DNA of 64,000 nucleotides, from the NCBI RefSeq assembly GCF_946151055.1, contig NZ_CAMGYZ010000002.1, positions 186,001 through 250,000 of the forward strand. The letters run 5' to 3'. Below are positions 52,185 to 60,114 of this stretch, piece after piece. Within the stretch, counting starts at the first letter, position 1. Each line of letters opens with the position of its first letter. The DNA comes from Bacillus sp. Marseille-Q3570. Its GTDB lineage: Bacteria > Bacillota > Bacilli > Bacillales > Fictibacillaceae. The notes beneath the pieces were generated by a model, which searched no databases, was not told where the DNA came from, and saw only the letters and a program-made list of their open reading frames with translations. The position numbers and the translations under genes were made by a program.

Positions 52185-52598
52185 TTAATCCTCTTTCCAT
52201 TCCCCGCCCCAAATGTTGAATTTGTTTCCATCAGGATCAAAACAATCAAATGCATACCCCGTCCACACTTCCCGGAATTCACCTACCTGTACGCCATGCC
52301 CCTTCAAATGTTCATACAGATGCTGGGGATCTTTTACATTCAATGTAGCTGTGAAAATCTGAGCATCATCTGAATTTCGTAACACCCCGCTCTTCCATGT
52401 CGCCTTTCGAGGCATATCATCGGTTTCATACAGGAATAACCAATGACCATCTTCTACTCTTAATGAGGCGGTCTTCGACTCACGCTCATAATCATCACCA
52501 AAAACACAGCCGAAATGCTCGATCCAAAAATTGACCGCTATATCAAGATCAGTCACAGGTAAATGTGTACAAGGTACACTTTGAATTTGATGCGTCAT
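52185..52598 (-). CDS. VOC-family (glyoxalase-like) protein
   Basis: A 137-residue protein with two beta-alpha-beta-beta-beta units. L-P-V-T-D-L-D-I-A-V-N-F-W starts the first; G-Y-A-F-D-C-F-D-P-D-G-N-K-F the last strand region. Likely metal ligands are His9 or His12-type in T-H-L-P-V and a Glu near W-G-G-E-W. It is coupled to another VOC gene upstream. The substrate is unknown; the family includes glyoxalases, dioxygenases and antibiotic resistance proteins. Confidence 0.85.
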   Translation of the reverse strand: MTHQIQSVPCTHLPVTDLDIAVNFWIEHFGCVFGDDYERESKTASLRVEDGHWLFLYETDDMPRKATWKSGVLRNSDDAQIFTATLNVKDPQHLYEHLKGHGVQVGEFREVWTGYAFDCFDPDGNKFNIWGGEWKED

Positions 52599-52978
52599 GA
52601 TCGATCTCCTTGGTGATGCTCCTCACAGATCATAAGGACATTTCCATCTGGATCTTTGAAATTGAAAAAAGATACATCAGGGAATCTCTCAATCTCCCGG
52701 ACGATGATTCCTCCTTTTTCTTTGACGAAGGCATATGCTTCATCAATATCATCAGTGTGAAGCATGAGATTCGCTTCAGTGCCAGGTTCATTGTTCCGAT
52801 CATCATCAAGTAAAAAGCCGCCGTTCCCTAAATCGACATAATGGACAGGACTATCCGGGTCTACTTGCGGCGTTTCTTTACCGAGTAATTCAGCATACCA
52901 TCGGGCTGTTTTCTTCAAATCTTGGACATGTACAAAGGTAGTACCAACACGATTAATCGGGCTTTTTGTAATTTTCAT
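52595..52978 (-). CDS. VOC-family (glyoxalase-like) protein
   Basis: About 127 residues from ATG 52978, 5 nt after AGGAGGTAA; the in-frame ATG at 52999 lies before that site. V-G-T-T-F-V-H-V-Q-D-L-K-K-T-A-R-W-Y and N-F-K-D-P-D-G-N-V-L-M-I-C-E-E-H fit the VOC fold, with His and Glu as possible metal ligands. It lies between the ECF sigma gene and the second VOC gene in one operon. Confidence 0.85.
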   Translation of the reverse strand: MKITKSPINRVGTTFVHVQDLKKTARWYAELLGKETPQVDPDSPVHYVDLGNGGFLLDDDRNNEPGTEANLMLHTDDIDEAYAFVKEKGGIIVREIERFPDVSFFNFKDPDGNVLMICEEHHQGDRS

Positions 52979-52995
52979 CGTATTACCTCCTAAAA

Positions 52996-53931
52996 TCATT
53001 CCCAGTTGACTGGGGGTTTGTTCCGTTGAAGTTGGATCTCGAGTTTATCAGCAATGGCGGTCAATAGTTCCCGACAGAAGAAATAACTTTTGTGGCGGAC
53101 GATTTTGCCATCCACTACATCCTGAAATTGTACATCATGCAACTGGAGACCATGCTCTGTTTTTGCAAGAACAATGATGATTTCTTTCCCCCACAAGTTT
53201 TTCCGTAAAGCCTGCTTCCCCATGATCCCTGCTTGCATGGATCCTTTTTCGACATCGCCTTTCGAGAATTCTTGAAAACCTGGTGATACCTCCATATGGA
53301 TGGTATCACTCGTCAATTGGAGCATTTGCTCTATATCACGTCGATTGAATGCATCCAAATACGCATCGACGACTTCCGAGTGTGGTGATATATCTTCTGT
53401 TGTATGATGCGCTTTTTCGTATGTGCCGACTGTTTGCAGCTTTCTGCGGGCTCGGTGAACGATTCCGTAGACTGCCCCTTCTGTCGAGTGGACCATATTC
53501 GCAATTTCTGCAGCCTTGAATTGAAATACATCCATCAACAGCAACGTTGTCACCTGTTTCGGCGTAAGATGATGAACAAGCACCTCTAATGCCTCCCGTA
53601 TGTTGAACGCTTGCGAAGCTTGTAGGTCAGGCTCATATTTGTCTGATTCATCTTCAACAGCTCGTTTCCGTTTTCTGCATTCATCAATCCAGCGATTGGT
53701 GGCAATTCGAAAAAGGTACGCTTTCGTATTGAGCGGTTGCCAAATTTGGGGGAGCATTGCAAATGCTTTTAACAACGTTTCCTGGAACAGATCTTCGCCT
53801 TCCCAGGGGGAACCTGTGACATAACGGCAATAATTCCATAAGTCCTGCTTGTATGGTACGATTTCTTCTTCAAATTGATTATGTAGGGATCTGGTATCCT
53901 CTACAATGTTTTTCATCGTATCCGTCAGCAT
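52996..53931 (-). CDS. ECF sigma factor with SnoaL-like C-terminal domain
   Basis: A 311-residue protein. Sigma region 2 (about 20-95: Y-V-T-G-S-P-W-E-G-E-D-L-F-Q-E-T, A-Y-L-F-R-I-A-T-N-R-W-I-D) and region 4 (about 115-168: L-L-L-M-D-V-F-Q-F-K-A-A-E-I-A, S-T-E-G-A-V-Y-G-I-V-H-R-A-R) are clear. From about 180 on, a SnoaL/NTF2-like domain follows (V-V-D-A-Y-L-D-A-F-N-R-R-D-I). In ECF families with such tails the extra domain replaces a separate anti-sigma factor. The downstream VOC genes are probable targets. AAAGGAGG precedes the ATG. Confidence 0.9.
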   Translation of the reverse strand: MLTDTMKNIVEDTRSLHNQFEEEIVPYKQDLWNYCRYVTGSPWEGEDLFQETLLKAFAMLPQIWQPLNTKAYLFRIATNRWIDECRKRKRAVEDESDKYEPDLQASQAFNIREALEVLVHHLTPKQVTTLLLMDVFQFKAAEIANMVHSTEGAVYGIVHRARRKLQTVGTYEKAHHTTEDISPHSEVVDAYLDAFNRRDIEQMLQLTSDTIHMEVSPGFQEFSKGDVEKGSMQAGIMGKQALRKNLWGKEIIIVLAKTEHGLQLHDVQFQDVVDGKIVRHKSYFFCRELLTAIADKLEIQLQRNKPPVNWE

Positions 53932-54010
53932 TATGATTGACCTCCTTTCCCCTCTTCACCCTATATAACGTAATCTACCGAGAAAACCTTACGTGCTTTT
54001 CGTACTTTTT

Positions 54011-54556
54011 TTATTTTATTTTCTCTTTCATCCAAAAAACGTCCTCGGTATTTTCGAGTGTAATGGTTGAATCAGGACTCCAGAAGTTTCCTAACGTATT
54101 GTGTGTATGATCGATGATTTGTTTAGCTGTCAAATGGTCATTATCCATAGTCGTATGGGCGTCCGTGACCAACGTGACATCATAATGTGCATCGAATGCT
54201 CCCCGACAAGTGGAATCGACGCAATAATCCGTTTGTGCCCCACATATATAAAGGTGTTTCATTCCTAACTTATCAAGGACTTCTTTCAGATTCGTATCTG
54301 CAAACGAATTAGGCAGTGTTTTATTTATGATGGTTTCCTTTTCTAATGGCTTTTCCAATAAAGAATGTAACTCCCAGCCAGGTTCACCTCGTTTCATCGG
54401 TCCGGCAGGGTACTCATGTTGAACGTATATGACGGGAACATCATTAGTCCGAGCATTTCGGATCAAACTTGATATTCGGTTGATCACCTCTTCTTTTTGG
54501 TAAGTATTCTCCATGACAGCATCTTGGACATCAATGACAAGCAACACTTCTTTCAT
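54011..54556 (-). CDS. isochorismatase-family cysteine hydrolase
   Basis: About 181 residues from ATG 54556, after AAGGAGGTAAAA; ATG 54571 is part of that site. The Asp of L-L-V-I-D-V-Q, the Lys in I-N-K-T-L-P-N-S-F and the Cys of G-A-Q-T-D-Y-C-V-D-S-T form the family's catalytic triad. Nicotinamidase-like members hydrolyse amides or vinyl ethers; no nearby gene fixes the substrate. Confidence 0.9.
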   Translation of the reverse strand: MKEVLLVIDVQDAVMENTYQKEEVINRISSLIRNARTNDVPVIYVQHEYPAGPMKRGEPGWELHSLLEKPLEKETIINKTLPNSFADTNLKEVLDKLGMKHLYICGAQTDYCVDSTCRGAFDAHYDVTLVTDAHTTMDNDHLTAKQIIDHTHNTLGNFWSPDSTITLENTEDVFWMKEKIK

Positions 54557-54660
54557 TTTTACCTCCTTCATTACACAGAACTTTTGTTCGTATTTTAAGT
54601 CATTTACATATTTCGCTAATTAAGTTGAAAATTCCTGCAACTTATTTTCAAGTCATGCGT

Positions 54661-54776
54661 CTATATAAGTAGGAGGTTCCTTTGAACTTTAAAAAAGCTT
54701 CAGGTTCCCCCTGACAAATTATCCTACCTCCCCTTTGACATGGACTGGCTCCCGTGAGCCGGTCCATATTTTTTTC
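54661..54776 (+). other. possible small transcript with 10-codon ORF and terminator
   Basis: TATATAAG (54662), AGGAGG (54671-54676), then TTG 54682 opening a 10-codon frame ending TGA 54714 (M-N-F-K-K-A-S-G-S-P). A strong terminator follows: TGGACTGGCTC (54741) with GAGCCGGTCCA (54756-54766) and TATTTTTTT. It could encode a micropeptide or a small RNA. Confidence 0.35.
54738..54775 (+). terminator. intrinsic terminator
   Basis: ATGGACTGGCTC and GAGCCGGTCCAT form a stem with a CCGT loop, followed by ATTTTTTT. There is no recognised gene upstream apart from the possible 10-codon ORF. Confidence 0.8.
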
Positions 54777-54813
54777 TGGAGTCATTGGTGGTGCCGCTTT
54801 TAGCGAAAAAATA

Positions 54814-54850
54814 CAAAAGAGCTCTAGATTGGTTCTAGAGCTCTTTTTTG
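54814..54850 (-). terminator. intrinsic terminator (bidirectional form)
   Basis: AAAGAGCTCTAGA (54816-54828) and TCTAGAGCTCTTT (54834-54846) are perfectly inverted; it ends the minus-strand gene at 54864. Confidence 0.85.
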
Positions 54851-54863
54851 ATCGTGCACGTTA

Positions 54864-55118
54864 TCATTTTACTTTCAGCGTCTTTTGGACGCGTTTTTTC
54901 TTTACAATGAGTTGATAGGCCTTCTCTACTTTTTCTTCTACATAATCCAGTGAGATACATTTGCTAGGGTCTGCAAACATTCCCACCGCCCTGGACAAAT
55001 GATCCACAGCGTTTTTCAAATCTTTTTCGTTCCTTTGTGTTTTGTTTAAATGAATGTCGTCCATCACATGAAAGGCCATAGCTTGAATATCGCGTAATCG
55101 TGCTTCTTCACTCTTCAA
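54864..55118 (-). CDS. hypothetical helical protein, 84 residues
   Basis: TTG start at 55118 after AGGGAGGGAACG. The product is a soluble, charged, all-helical protein (A-M-A-F-H-V-M-D-D-I-H-L-N, V-D-H-L-S-R-A-V-G-M-F) with a basic C-terminus. Family not recognised. Confidence 0.6.
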   Translation of the reverse strand: MKSEEARLRDIQAMAFHVMDDIHLNKTQRNEKDLKNAVDHLSRAVGMFADPSKCISLDYVEEKVEKAYQLIVKKKRVQKTLKVK

Positions 55119-55263
55119 TGCGTTCCCTCCCTGCTAGTACTTTTGCATAATCTAACTTATGGGAAAAGTGTAGGGAACATGAGTGTTTTTTACCTTGAAT
55201 CGTCGGTTGTCACAATTGTCTTTTTCTGGGCATATGATACCGAAGAAAATTCGGAGGTGTATG

Positions 55264-55695
55264 CTTGAAATGCAGATGTATCGACAGCCAATGGAGTCAC
55301 AAAGTCTAATTGAAGATTTACGTAAGGCGATCAATGGAGAGTATAGTGCGATCCATTGTTATGAGAAATTAGCTGAAAATGCGCCAACTAAAGCGGAAAA
55401 AGAACGAATCCTTGAAATCCGTAAGGATGAAATCACCCACTTCCAAATGTTCTCGCAAATTTATGTCAGCTTGACAGGTCAGCAGCACAAACCTGAAATT
55501 ACAGAAGAATGCCCGGATGATTACAGAAAAGGTGTCCGTGCTTCCTTCATCGATGAACAAGAGACTACAGACTTCTACCTGGACATCGCTGATAAAGCTC
55601 GAACGCCATACATCAGACATGTTTTCAAACGTGCTTCAGCTGATGAACAAAACCACGCTGTCTGGTTCCTCTCCTTCCTCACGCTAAGAGGCTGA
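55264..55695 (+). CDS. ferritin-like (rubrerythrin-type) domain protein
   Basis: About 143 residues. Helices contain E-Y-S-A-I-H-C-Y-E-K-L, R-K-D-E-I-T-H-F, D-E-Q-E-T-T-D-F-Y and A-D-E-Q-N-H-A-V-W-F: the spaced Glu and E-x-x-H pairs of a di-iron or di-manganese four-helix bundle. The long frame from 55183 is not supported; TTG 55264 lies 7 nt after CGGAGG, with ATG 55261 and 55270 as alternatives. Role in oxidative stress or the spore surface is possible but not shown. Confidence 0.75.
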   Translation, partial: LEMQMYRQPMESQSLIEDLRKAINGEYSAIHCYEKLAENAPTKAEKERILEIRKDEITHFQMFSQIYVSLTGQQHKPEITEECPDDYRKGVRASFIDEQETTDFYLDIADKARTPYIRHVFKRASADEQNHAVWFLSFLTLRG

Positions 55696-55699
55696 TCAA

Positions 55700-55827
55700 T
55701 GAATCGGTACCTGAATCGGTGCCAGGTACAAAAATTCAATCCTACAGCCCCAAGGACTCTGAGATAGTGCCTGGCACAGTCACGGAAGCCTTGGGGCTGT
55801 TGAGGTTCCAAATGGTACCAGGCACGT
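55700..55827. repeat. GTGCCTGGCAC REP-like repeats with 12 bp inverted arms
   Basis: GGTACCTGAATCGGTGCCAGGTAC, GTGCCTGGCAC (about 55767) and GGTACCAGGCACG (about 55814). ACAGCCCCAAGG (55744-55755) is exactly inverted at 55789-55800 as CCTTGGGGCTGT. Third cluster of the family in this window. Confidence 0.75.
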
Positions 55828-55888
55828 ATAGTATACTGTTGGTGATAATAAACTAGTGACTAGATGGGGTTTCACAGGGGGTAAAATC

Positions 55889-56392
55889 ATGTTTGAATTG
55901 CGGACTGAACGTTTGAGGTTACGTCCTATCAAAAATAGCGATGTTCCGAATTTGATGAAGATATTTTCGGATCCGATTGCGATGGAGCATTATCCATCTA
56001 CAAAAACGGAGCAGCAAGCAGAAGAGTGGATCGAATGGACGCACAATAACTACAATGCCTATAATGTCGGCTTATGGGCGGTGGAATCGCTGGAAACTGG
56101 GGAATTTATAGGGCAATGCGGTATCGCCCCGCAGAAAATCAATGGTGAAGTCTTGATGGAAATCGGTTATTTGTTCGTCAGAGAACATTGGAGAAAGGGT
56201 TATGCAACGGAAGCCGCCCAAGCTTGTCTCAACTATGGGTTCGAAAAATGCAAATATCCTAAACTCATTTCACTGATTGCTCCAGAAAACAGACCCTCAG
56301 CCACTGTTGCAAAAAGGATCGGGATGCGGAAAGAAACTCAAATTCATAAATGGGACCGCTCTATTGATGTGTACGCCATCAATTCAGATTGA
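55889..56392 (+). CDS. GNAT acetyltransferase
   Basis: About 167 residues from ATG 55889 (after AGGGGGTAAAAT). L-R-T-E-R-L-R-L-R-P-I opens the fold; E-I-G-Y-L-F-V-R-E-H-W-R-K-G-Y-A-T-E-A carries the acetyl-CoA loop; L-I-A-P-E-N-R-P-S-A-T-V-A-K-R-I-G-M is the last helix-strand unit. Substrate unknown. Confidence 0.88.
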   Translation: MFELRTERLRLRPIKNSDVPNLMKIFSDPIAMEHYPSTKTEQQAEEWIEWTHNNYNAYNVGLWAVESLETGEFIGQCGIAPQKINGEVLMEIGYLFVREHWRKGYATEAAQACLNYGFEKCKYPKLISLIAPENRPSATVAKRIGMRKETQIHKWDRSIDVYAINSD

Positions 56393-56483
56393 TTGGTTCC
56401 ATCACTATGTATGTTGAGATTTTATACTGAGTTTTGGCCAGATAATCCAGAGTCTTACCCAATGATTCTGCAATTTTGTCAAA

Positions 56484-56512
56484 ATAAAAACCACCCGCTT
56501 CCGGATGGTTGA
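56484..56512 (-). terminator. intrinsic terminator of the GGCT gene
   Basis: On the minus strand AACCATCCGG and GCGGGTGGTT pair, followed by TTTATTTTG. Confidence 0.75.
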
Positions 56513-56518
56513 TTGAAT

Positions 56519-56908
56519 CTAGCGTTTAAGCCAATCCCCGCATTTGATCACTCTCTTACAAAGGGAAGGATTATGATCGACCGTGTAAATGATCACATCT
56601 ACTGGTCCATCTTCCGTCCAGACCGGATGAATTTTTCGTTCATATAGGTTTTCATTGCTGGACTCTTTGTATCCTTCAAGGTGATCCAGTTTCTTAAGAC
56701 CATCAGCATCGACTTCGTATATCTCTCCGAAAACTCTCCTTGTGTCCAGAAGAGTCATTGCTGGGTAACCGAAACCTGTGTCAAACAGTGTTCCTTGAAC
56801 CCAGGCATGTTCTGATATGCACTTTGCATTTCCCAGCACATGAGCATTGCATTCATTTTTCCGGAGTGTTCCATACACAAACACTAAATGGCCTCTCTCT
56901 GTATTCAT
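56519..56908 (-). CDS. gamma-glutamylcyclotransferase-like (GGCT/AIG2) protein
   Basis: About 129 residues from ATG 56908; an upstream extension to 56995 overlaps the small gene at 56919 and lacks a ribosome binding site. V-F-V-Y-G-T-L-R-K-N is the substrate-loop signature (YGTLR), and V-F-G-E-I-Y-E-V-D carries the expected catalytic Glu, followed by L-D-H-L-E-G-Y. Such enzymes release 5-oxoproline from gamma-glutamyl amines; the pxp operon at 40-45 kb would use that product, though the genes are far apart. Confidence 0.88.
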   Translation of the reverse strand: MNTERGHLVFVYGTLRKNECNAHVLGNAKCISEHAWVQGTLFDTGFGYPAMTLLDTRRVFGEIYEVDADGLKKLDHLEGYKESSNENLYERKIHPVWTEDGPVDVIIYTVDHNPSLCKRVIKCGDWLKR

Positions 56909-56918
56909 ACTTCTACCT

Positions 56919-57071
56919 CTATTTTCTGCGGATTCGATTTCGACCTCTCGTATATCGCATGAATTTCTCATACGTTTTTCTGTGAAAAGCTTCAATTTCC
57001 TTATCTGTCATGGCTCGGATTTCTTCCTGGTCACGGCTATGTCTTGGAGTTTCAGAGTTTCTTTTTACCAT
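56919..57071 (-). CDS. small basic protein, 50 residues
   Basis: ATG 57071 is 6 nt after AAGGAGGAA, a near-perfect ribosome binding site. The frame gives 50 residues: M-V-K-R-N-S-E-T-P-R-H-S-R-D, a helical E-E-I-R-A-M-T-D-K-E-I-E-A-F-H-R-K-T-Y, and a basic end R-G-R-N-R-I-R-R-K. It ends 10 bp before the GGCT start and is probably co-transcribed. High positive charge suggests RNA or DNA contact. No family recognised. Confidence 0.7.
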   Translation of the reverse strand: MVKRNSETPRHSRDQEEIRAMTDKEIEAFHRKTYEKFMRYTRGRNRIRRK

Positions 57072-57341
57072 CGAAATTCCTCCTTAAAGCTTTCCCCGTC
57101 TACCTATGACCCTTTCATTCATATTGGCTATTCCTACTGACTGACCGATGCCAGGATGATTTGTTTCTCACATTCTTCTATCATGTTTTATATGAAATTT
57201 TCTGCAATTATAGACCGGTAGAAATGCGATGTCAACAGGGGATCGCTTATCCTTTTTTTACTTTAATTACATTTTTGGAAGGTATACCCTTGAAAACGAA
57301 GAAAAGTCTATATTGAAAACAATTATTGAGGAGGCATGTGT

Positions 57342-58142
57342 ATGAAAATTATGCGTCTTGGTCATGCTTCATACTTGCTTACAAGTAGGTATGGCAAAAA
57401 ACATTTGATCGATCCTTTTTTAAGTGTGAACCCCGGGTGTCCCGAAGTGTACACAAAACCTGAATTTCTTAAAACAATCGATACAGTTTACCTGACACAT
57501 GGACACTTTGATCACACGGCAGGCCTAGAGGAATTAGTTGATGCCAACCCCGAAGTATTGATTGTTTGTCAGTATGAAATGGGGTTGATCCTACTTCAAA
57601 ATGGTTATCAAAATGTACATCTTCTCAATTATGGTGGGTCAGTCGAGTTTGATGATGTGAAAGTAACCATGGTCCAGGCCATGCATACATCTTCCTTCAA
57701 AGAAACCGAGAACACTCCACTATATGCTGGACAGCCTGCGGGATATGTCTACGATTTCATGAATGACGTCACACTATACCATTCTGGGGACACAACCATG
57801 ACGATGGATATGAAACTGATTCAGGAGTTCTACCAGCCTGATTTGGCTATCCTTTCATCTTCAGGACAATTCGTCATGGGACCTAGAGAAGCTGCTTATG
57901 TCACAAAAAATCTCCTCGACGTAAAGTATGTCATCCCTAATCATCACTTTCCAACCAAAGAAACATCTCCTAGACCAGAAGTCCTTGAAAACATGTTACA
58001 AAACTTCCCAGTGATCGAAACCATGATGGAAAAGGATAAAGAATTATTCGAACTATTACGAGATTACAAAAAAACAGAAGTGATTCTGCTGAATTTTGGG
58101 GAAGAACGAGAATTTACCGAGCAAAAAGTTTCCCATAAGTGA
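57342..58142 (+). CDS. metallo-beta-lactamase-fold metal-dependent hydrolase (UPF0173 type)
   Basis: About 266 residues. L-T-H-G-H-F-D-H is the HxHxDH zinc motif; A-M-H-T-S-S, Y-H-S-G-D-T-T and I-P-N-H-H-F are the later ligands. The N-terminal I-M-R-L-G-H-A-S-Y fits UPF0173 (YtkL-like) enzymes. ATG 57342 lies 7 nt after GAGGAGG, whereas ATG 57336 is too close. Substrate unknown. A terminator follows at 58145. Confidence 0.9.
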   Translation: MKIMRLGHASYLLTSRYGKKHLIDPFLSVNPGCPEVYTKPEFLKTIDTVYLTHGHFDHTAGLEELVDANPEVLIVCQYEMGLILLQNGYQNVHLLNYGGSVEFDDVKVTMVQAMHTSSFKETENTPLYAGQPAGYVYDFMNDVTLYHSGDTTMTMDMKLIQEFYQPDLAILSSSGQFVMGPREAAYVTKNLLDVKYVIPNHHFPTKETSPRPEVLENMLQNFPVIETMMEKDKELFELLRDYKKTEVILLNFGEEREFTEQKVSHK

Positions 58143-58144
58143 AG

Positions 58145-58178
58145 ATAAGCTGGTCCTGGACGGGATCAGCTTTTCTAA
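58145..58178 (+). terminator. intrinsic terminator
   Basis: AAGCTGGTCC and GGGATCAGCTT pair (one mismatch) and TTCT follows. Confidence 0.65.
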
Positions 58179-58233
58179 TACCTCATTGTACCGTATACTA
58201 AAAGTAATATAATGGGATTTCAAGGGGGATCAA

Positions 58234-58602
58234 ATGAATAGAAAATTAAAAATGTCGTTATTCGCAATCGTTTGTGTAACAGCTCTTCTATTGATCAGTT
58301 GTCCAACGGCAGATGACTATCAGGAATGGCTTTCAGAGAACAATATTTTAAATTGTAATTATGAAAAATGTTTTACGGTGTCATCCGATGTAACTTCAGC
58401 TGGTTATACCAAAGCAAACATCGATCAAGTAAAGGAATCAGGCTCAGCTATACATACAGGTGGACTGTTCTTCATGACAGCAGAAACATACATAAATGAA
58501 AAAGACCGCACCATTAAAGTAATCGGCTTATTGAATTTCATGATTCCATACGAAAATAAGCTTGATAATGGCATGGTCTATTCAATTGATTTCTTAGATT
58601 AA
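58234..58602 (+). CDS. small lipoprotein, unknown function
   Basis: A 122-residue protein with a lipoprotein signal: basic M-N-R-K-L-K, hydrophobic core, and L-L-L-I-S-C with Cys23. The mature part includes two close cysteines (N-C-N-Y-E-K-C) and strands Y-I-N-E-K-D-R-T-I-K-V-I-G-L. AAGGGGGATC precedes the ATG. It converges on the DUF2164 gene, overlapping it by 4 bp. Confidence 0.65.
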   Translation: MNRKLKMSLFAIVCVTALLLISCPTADDYQEWLSENNILNCNYEKCFTVSSDVTSAGYTKANIDQVKESGSAIHTGGLFFMTAETYINEKDRTIKVIGLLNFMIPYENKLDNGMVYSIDFLD

Positions 58603-58856
58603 TAACGCTTATTCAATTCGATCGGGCGCTGAAGGGCGTCCATATCTTCTTCTACGTTCATGATTTTGTCTTGGAGAAGCTTTTTCGCATCACGTACACC
58701 CTGGTTGTAAACATAAGGACCCGCTTCTTTTAAAAAGAAATCCAGCATGAGCCCTGCCGCCAAATCCCCGATTTCTTCTCCCCGCTCATCGATGAAATAG
58801 CCCTGGATATTCCGGACGAGCTGTTCGCGTTCTTCTTTCGGTATTTTCAATGTCAT
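58599..58856 (-). CDS. DUF2164-family protein
   Basis: About 85 residues: I-Q-G-Y-F-I-D-E-R-G-E-E-I-G-D-L-A-A-G-L-M-L-D-F-F-L-K-E-A-G-P-Y-V-Y-N-Q-G-V-R-D-A is almost the full family consensus. Its start overlaps the stop of the sirtuin gene, so the two are co-translated. Function unknown. Confidence 0.85.
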   Translation of the reverse strand: MTLKIPKEEREQLVRNIQGYFIDERGEEIGDLAAGLMLDFFLKEAGPYVYNQGVRDAKKLLQDKIMNVEEDMDALQRPIELNKRY

Positions 58857-59590
58857 CATGAAAAATCTCCACCCTTCTGTTTCTCATCAATAGCTTCGAG
58901 AATGTCACCCGCTTTTCCTTCGAGCTGCAAGTCAAATTGCTCGCTCAACAGCGTTGCTTCGTTATTGATGATCACCTTTTTTCCATTCGTTAGAAATGGT
59001 AATTCATTCGCTGGAGAAACCTGTAAGCTTGAGCCGATGACGATCAGCAGGTCTGAGTCTTCAATCAGCCGAATCGCTTTTCCCCACGTATCTTGAGGGA
59101 GCATTTCACCAAACAAAATGATCTCTGGCCGTAAATGGCCGCCACACATTGCACAAACAGCATGATTCAAAAAAGATCCTTCCTCAGAAGCTTGACCGCA
59201 ATCCGAACAAAAAATCGACCGTAACGATCCGTGAAGTTCATGAACATTTTTATTGCCAGCTTCCTGATGAAAGCCATCGACATTTTGGGTGACGATTCCT
59301 TTCACTAGGCCGTGTTTTTCCCATTCAGCTAAAAGATGATGTCCTTTATGGGGATGGCACGTTTTCAAGTCCGTCAACCTTAAACTATAAAAACCATGGA
59401 AAAGTTCGTACTCATTTTCAAGCGCTTCAATAGTAGAGACGGTCATAGGATCGATTTTCTTCCACCAGCCTTCTCTGGAACGGAAATCCGGAATCCCGCT
59501 TTCTGTCGACATACCTGCGCCTGTCAGTATCACCGTACTTTCTGATGCCTTCAACCACTCTGCAACAAGGGTAATTTTATGTAAATCCAT
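58856..59590 (-). CDS. srtN: NAD-dependent protein deacylase (sirtuin)
   Basis: A 244-residue sirtuin. G-A-G-M-S-T-E-S-G-I-P-D-F-R (24-37) binds NAD, T-Q-N-V-D-G-F-H follows, and the catalytic His is in E-L-H-G. C-S-D-C and C-A-M-C form the zinc ribbon. I-V-I-G-S-S-L-Q-V-S-P-A closes the Rossmann part. In B. subtilis SrtN deacetylates acetyl-CoA synthetase AcsA. AGGAGGACC precedes the ATG. Confidence 0.93.
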   Translation of the reverse strand: MDLHKITLVAEWLKASESTVILTGAGMSTESGIPDFRSREGWWKKIDPMTVSTIEALENEYELFHGFYSLRLTDLKTCHPHKGHHLLAEWEKHGLVKGIVTQNVDGFHQEAGNKNVHELHGSLRSIFCSDCGQASEEGSFLNHAVCAMCGGHLRPEIILFGEMLPQDTWGKAIRLIEDSDLLIVIGSSLQVSPANELPFLTNGKKVIINNEATLLSEQFDLQLEGKAGDILEAIDEKQKGGDFS

Positions 59591-59695
59591 GTCTTGGTCC
59601 TCCTATCTGTCATGGAGATGCTTCTATTATAGCACCCTGAAGACCGGGGATGAATGGAGTGAATTTCACCTGCATTTCCTTCGTTTTATACACGA

Positions 59696-59728
59696 AAAGG
59701 GTGACCATGATGGGCCGACCCTTTTTTC
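59696..59728. terminator. intrinsic terminator downstream of the YjcZ-type gene
   Basis: AAAAGGGTGACC and GGCCGACCCTTTTTT pair around ATGATG with one mismatch; usable on both strands. Confidence 0.65.
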
Positions 59729-59780
59729 TAGTCAATATGAAAATGGTGGACAAAGCCCTCCACTGCTTTTTAATGACAAA

Positions 59781-59942
59781 TTACCAGCCGTAGCCGCCGC
59801 CATATCCATATCCGTCACAACCACAGCCGCCGTAGCCATATCCGCCACCGCCGCCATAAGAAGCTCCTACAATAATCAGTAGGATGAACAAAACAACGAT
59901 TAAAGTGAAACCTTTACCGCCTTTTCTTTTTCCATCGCTCAT
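59781..59942 (-). CDS. YjcZ-family sporulation peptide
   Basis: A 53-residue product: basic Gly/Lys N-region (M-S-D-G-K-R-K-G-G-K-G), one membrane helix (T-L-I-V-V-L-F-I-L-L-I-I-V-G), then a Gly/Tyr-rich tail with G-Y-G-Y-G-G-C-G-C-D-G-Y and final G-Y-G-W. This is the YjcZ/YmcA-like small sporulation protein pattern. AAAGGAGGCTG precedes the ATG. Confidence 0.9.
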   Translation of the reverse strand: MSDGKRKGGKGFTLIVVLFILLIIVGASYGGGGGYGYGGCGCDGYGYGGGYGW

Positions 59943-60114
59943 GTTTTCAGCCTCCTTTTTATCTAGTCACTACTACATTATGTTGAAAAAAACACACATG
60001 ATAGGGACAAATATGGAGGTCTGTAAAATTATGCGTATGTCTATAAACACACACATATTATTCGACATGCTATAACACACTATATGTACAACTTTCTAGA
60101 GGAGGAAGCCCAAA

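Noticed and set aside
59589-59882. Plus-strand 97-codon frame rich in Ala/Ser
   Set aside because: Antisense to the YjcZ-type gene; composition is the mirror of its Gly/Tyr codons and there is no ribosome binding site.
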